Below are positions 22,284 to 25,180 of a stretch of DNA of 25,180 nt, piece by piece (the first letter of the stretch is position 1; every line of letters begins with the position of its first letter). The DNA is from an uncultured Bacillaceae bacterium (GTDB lineage Bacteria > Bacillota > Bacilli > Bacillales > Cytobacillaceae): assembly GCA_937995745.1 (NCBI GenBank), contig CALKIU010000014.1, forward strand, positions 1 to 25,180, in the 5' to 3' direction. The notes below the pieces were generated by a model, which was given only the letters and a program-made list of their open reading frames with translations, was not told the DNA's origin and searched no databases. A program made the translations under genes and the position numbers.

Positions 22284-25160
22284 ATGCGTGAGGAACAGGT
22301 TCTGGCGAACAACTTGCAGTTGATGTTTCAAGAAAGTCCGGAAGCAATTTTTGCCGTTGATGAGAACGGCCGATTCATTTTTGCCAATTCGAAATGGCAG
22401 GAGCTCCTCGGTTATGATTTTAAGGAATTAAATAGCTGCGGGAAAAAGCTTTTTTTTGATGACGGAACGGATATCCGGGAATATTTTTTCCGGGCCGTGA
22501 ACGGGTTGTCCGTTTCTTTTACCGTGAAACTAAAAAGCAAAACGGGAAAACTTATTCCGGCCGATATGTATCTCCTCCCGGTTATGACCGCAGACCGTTC
22601 TTCGTTTGTCCTCGGCATTTGCAAAACCCACGTCGATCGGATCATCGATGCTGCACCTGAGATTGGCGCGCCTGGCACGATTGTAAAAAAAGGCGCATGG
22701 ACATATGACAAGACCAATGAAAAATTCGCTTGGTCCAAGGAATTGTATGAGATTTACGGGGCGGATCCGGCTTCTTTTGCACCGGAGCTGTATTCCGCCG
22801 TTACATTTATGCATTATGATGATCGCGAAAGTTACAAAAAAGCGTTGCGGAGTGTGCTTGAAAAAGGCGAATCAACCGTTTTGCTTTACAGAATTTTGAA
22901 TGGTTCCGGCAATGAACGTTACCTTCTTGAACGGATTGACGCTGTCCGGGATGAAAGCGGAAAGGTCACCGGCATGAAAGGCTCCGTGGAGGAAATTCGC
23001 TATGCCGGGAAGATGGAGGAAACTTTGACGATCAGCAAAAATTCATTGTTATCCATCGCCGACCATTTGCATGCCGCCATTTGGTCGTATAATACAGACT
23101 TAAAAAGGATTACGTTTTGCACTTCCGGGGTTAAAACCATTTTTGGAATTGATGTGGCCGCTTTTATGGAGAATCCGGAAGTACTGTTAGAGTCTGTTTA
23201 TCCGGATGATGTGCAGCTTTTCCGGGAAGTGCTGGACCGTGTTCTTCAAGGAGAAAAGCAGACGCTCCGTTTCCGGATGATTGACGACCGCTGCGGGTTG
23301 AAATGGATTCATGCGGTTTATATTCCTGTTTTGAATGAGGAAGGAAATGTAACCCGGGTGAATGCTGTGTTTCAAGATATTACGAAAGAGAAAAATTACA
23401 CGGAAGCACTTTCCCGGTTGGCTTATTTTGACAATTTAACCAAGCTGCCCAATCGTTATTATTTTGAAGAATATGTAAACAATTGCATTGAAAAAGCGAA
23501 AAAGAAAGGCTGCGGGTTTGCCGTTTTTTACATCGATCTCAATAAATTTGACTATATTAATGATACATATGGCCATGAAGTCGGGGATATGCTTCTTGTT
23601 GCCGTTGCCCGCCGCTTGCGGTCCGTTCATCACGAGGAAGTTTTTTTGGCGCGGATTGCCGGCGATGAGTTTGTCATGCTCGTTGGCAATGTCACAGGGG
23701 TGGAAGAGGCCTTGCCGGCGGCGAAAAAGATCATTAAAGGGATGGGTGCGCCCTTTTACATTGAGGGTTATGAATTAACTGTCACGGTCAGTATCGGAAT
23801 CAGTTTTTACCCGTCTGACGGGGAGGATCCGGCCACCCTTTTAAAAAATGCCCATTATGCTTTGAAACGGGTCCAATATGTGGGCAAAAACGATTGGCAG
23901 ATTTATTCCCTGTCCATGGACGTCAAATCGTATAAATCTTTTCAACTGGAGAAGGATTTGCATAAAGCTTTGGAGAATAGGGAGTTTTTCCTCGTCTACC
24001 AGCCGAAAATCGATACGTGGACAAGAAAAATTGCCGGAGCGGAAGCATTAATCCGCTGGGAACATCCCGATTGGGGAACCGTTTCCCCCGGTGAGTTTAT
24101 CCAAATCGCCGAAGAGAACGGTTTCATTTTTGACATGGGCGACTGGGTTTTGCAAAAAGTTTGTGAGTCATTGGGCAAATGGAAGAAGGAAAAAGTCCCC
24201 CTCGTGCCGGTTTCCGTCAACATCTCTCCCAAACGTCTTCTGAAACAAGATTTTGTGGAACTGGTGAAAGGGACGATTTCAAAATATGAAATTGATCCCG
24301 GCTTGATCGAATTGGAATTGACCGAGTATGTGCTTCTGAAAGATATTGACAAGGCGAAAGAAATTATCTCCGAGTTGAAGGAATTCGGCGTAAAATTTGC
24401 GTTGGATGATTTCGGAACCGGATTTTCTTCCCTTTCTTATTTAATGGACCTCGATTTTGACATATTGAAAATTGATAAATCGTTTATCGACGGCATCGGG
24501 TCGAGCAAAACAAAAGAGGGCATCATTAAAAGCATGATCTATTTGGGAAAGGAACTCGGCCTGCAAATCGTGGCCGAGGGAGTGCAGACGCCCGAACAGT
24601 ATCACTTCCTTCTTACCCGGAAATGCCATCAGATTCAGGGATTTCTTTTCAGCAAACCCGTCAGCGAGGAAAAATTGAAGGAAATGTTGAAAGTGGGCAC
24701 ACTGGACATAAAGAAATCCGCCAAGGTGATCCGGCCCGTCAAAAACCGCCGCAAATACCGCCGGCTGCGGTTTGATTTCCCGCTACAGGCGGAAATGACC
24801 CTCCTGAAATTCAAGGAGAAAAATCTCAATTTGGGGATGTCAAAAGTTTTGATTAAGGACATCAGTCTGGGCGGGCTCCGCTACCTTTCCGATGTCAATT
24901 TGCCGGTTCACGAGGATTTTATCCTTTTGTTCGTGACGGAAATTTTCAGAGAAAAATGGAGCTTCAAGGGACGGAATGTCTGGAAAATGCAGACAAACGG
25001 CTTGTACGAATACGGGGTGGAATTTGTGATGAGTGAAGAGGAGCGGGCCCGGTTTGCGCCTGTCTTCAATGTTCTCGTCAGCCTGGTGAAAGCAAATCTT
25101 TACATTCCGGAAAGGGGATACTTGCCGGATGACGTCCGCGGATATTTTGATGGCCGATGA
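22284..25160 (+). CDS. PAS-PAS-PAS-GGDEF-EAL-PilZ cyclic-di-GMP protein
   Basis: A 958-residue protein without obvious membrane segments, so cytoplasmic. Three PAS-like sensor domains (about 10-115, 130-240, 250-370) precede a GGDEF domain (about 375-540), an EAL domain (about 550-800) and a C-terminal PilZ domain (about 820-950). The cyclase signature is AGDEF (459-463), a variant found in active and inactive enzymes; no RxxD inhibitory site precedes it. The phosphodiesterase residues look complete: Glu587 in EAL, Asn646 in VSVNISPKR, ELELTEY, LDDFGTGFSSLSY, DILKIDKSFI, VAEGVQ and the Gln of QGFLFSKP. PilZ has an RRKYRRLR basic motif and DISLGG (Asp859). Phosphodiesterase activity with PilZ feedback is therefore the likelier role. 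GGGGGAGG precedes the ATG. Confidence 0.93.
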   Translation: MREEQVLANNLQLMFQESPEAIFAVDENGRFIFANSKWQELLGYDFKELNSCGKKLFFDDGTDIREYFFRAVNGLSVSFTVKLKSKTGKLIPADMYLLPVMTADRSSFVLGICKTHVDRIIDAAPEIGAPGTIVKKGAWTYDKTNEKFAWSKELYEIYGADPASFAPELYSAVTFMHYDDRESYKKALRSVLEKGESTVLLYRILNGSGNERYLLERIDAVRDESGKVTGMKGSVEEIRYAGKMEETLTISKNSLLSIADHLHAAIWSYNTDLKRITFCTSGVKTIFGIDVAAFMENPEVLLESVYPDDVQLFREVLDRVLQGEKQTLRFRMIDDRCGLKWIHAVYIPVLNEEGNVTRVNAVFQDITKEKNYTEALSRLAYFDNLTKLPNRYYFEEYVNNCIEKAKKKGCGFAVFYIDLNKFDYINDTYGHEVGDMLLVAVARRLRSVHHEEVFLARIAGDEFVMLVGNVTGVEEALPAAKKIIKGMGAPFYIEGYELTVTVSIGISFYPSDGEDPATLLKNAHYALKRVQYVGKNDWQIYSLSMDVKSYKSFQLEKDLHKALENREFFLVYQPKIDTWTRKIAGAEALIRWEHPDWGTVSPGEFIQIAEENGFIFDMGDWVLQKVCESLGKWKKEKVPLVPVSVNISPKRLLKQDFVELVKGTISKYEIDPGLIELELTEYVLLKDIDKAKEIISELKEFGVKFALDDFGTGFSSLSYLMDLDFDILKIDKSFIDGIGSSKTKEGIIKSMIYLGKELGLQIVAEGVQTPEQYHFLLTRKCHQIQGFLFSKPVSEEKLKEMLKVGTLDIKKSAKVIRPVKNRRKYRRLRFDFPLQAEMTLLKFKEKNLNLGMSKVLIKDISLGGLRYLSDVNLPVHEDFILLFVTEIFREKWSFKGRNVWKMQTNGLYEYGVEFVMSEEERARFAPVFNVLVSLVKANLYIPERGYLPDDVRGYFDGR

Positions 25161-25180
25161 AAAAGGGACTTGTGGTGCCG

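Overview
This window comes from a low-to-middle G+C Gram-positive bacterium, most likely a member of the Bacillaceae. The evidence is strong AGGAGG-type ribosome binding sites with GTG and TTG starts, a fruR-fruK-fruA operon, a tiny YjcZ-type sporulation membrane protein, and a CheX/CheA/CheW/CheY chemosensory set. I cannot fix the species from sequence alone. The gene content suggests a motile spore former with anaerobic molybdoenzyme respiration.

Layout. Positions 1-273 hold an array of about 50-bp imperfect palindromes with a 154-bp higher-order repeat, cut by the window edge. Positions 711-4270 (minus strand) are a fructose uptake operon: fruR (DeoR repressor), fruK and fruA. It is preceded by a good sigma-A promoter, three operator-like repeats spaced 10 bp apart, and a cre-like site. 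Positions 4380-5246 are a gene-poor stretch with hairpins, one copy of a dispersed repeat and possible insertion-sequence debris. Positions 5247-9929 (minus strand) are a complete DMSO-reductase-type operon: Tat-exported molybdenum subunit, four-cluster ferredoxin subunit, DmsC-like membrane anchor and TorD-like chaperone. Its leader carries a long hairpin with a Shine-Dalgarno sequence that serves no start codon.

Positions 10263-14698 hold a second, dissimilar molybdoenzyme unit. A PucR/CdaR-type regulator and a four-cluster ferredoxin are on the minus strand. A molybdopterin oxidoreductase without a Tat signal is divergent on the plus strand. No membrane anchor is encoded with it, and its substrate is unknown. 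A yjcZ-like gene between two strong terminators follows.

Positions 15622-21579 (plus strand) encode a chemoreceptor, CheX, CheA, CheW and CheY, with no methylation enzymes in the window. The last gene (22284-25160) encodes a PAS-PAS-PAS-GGDEF-EAL-PilZ protein for cyclic-di-GMP turnover and sensing.

How it fits together. The fru operon imports and phosphorylates fructose into glycolysis. The two molybdoenzyme units would allow respiration or redox conversion of S-oxide or N-oxide-like, or unknown, compounds. The chemosensory and c-di-GMP genes could couple environmental or energy status to motility, but any functional link to the neighbouring respiratory genes is inference from proximity only.
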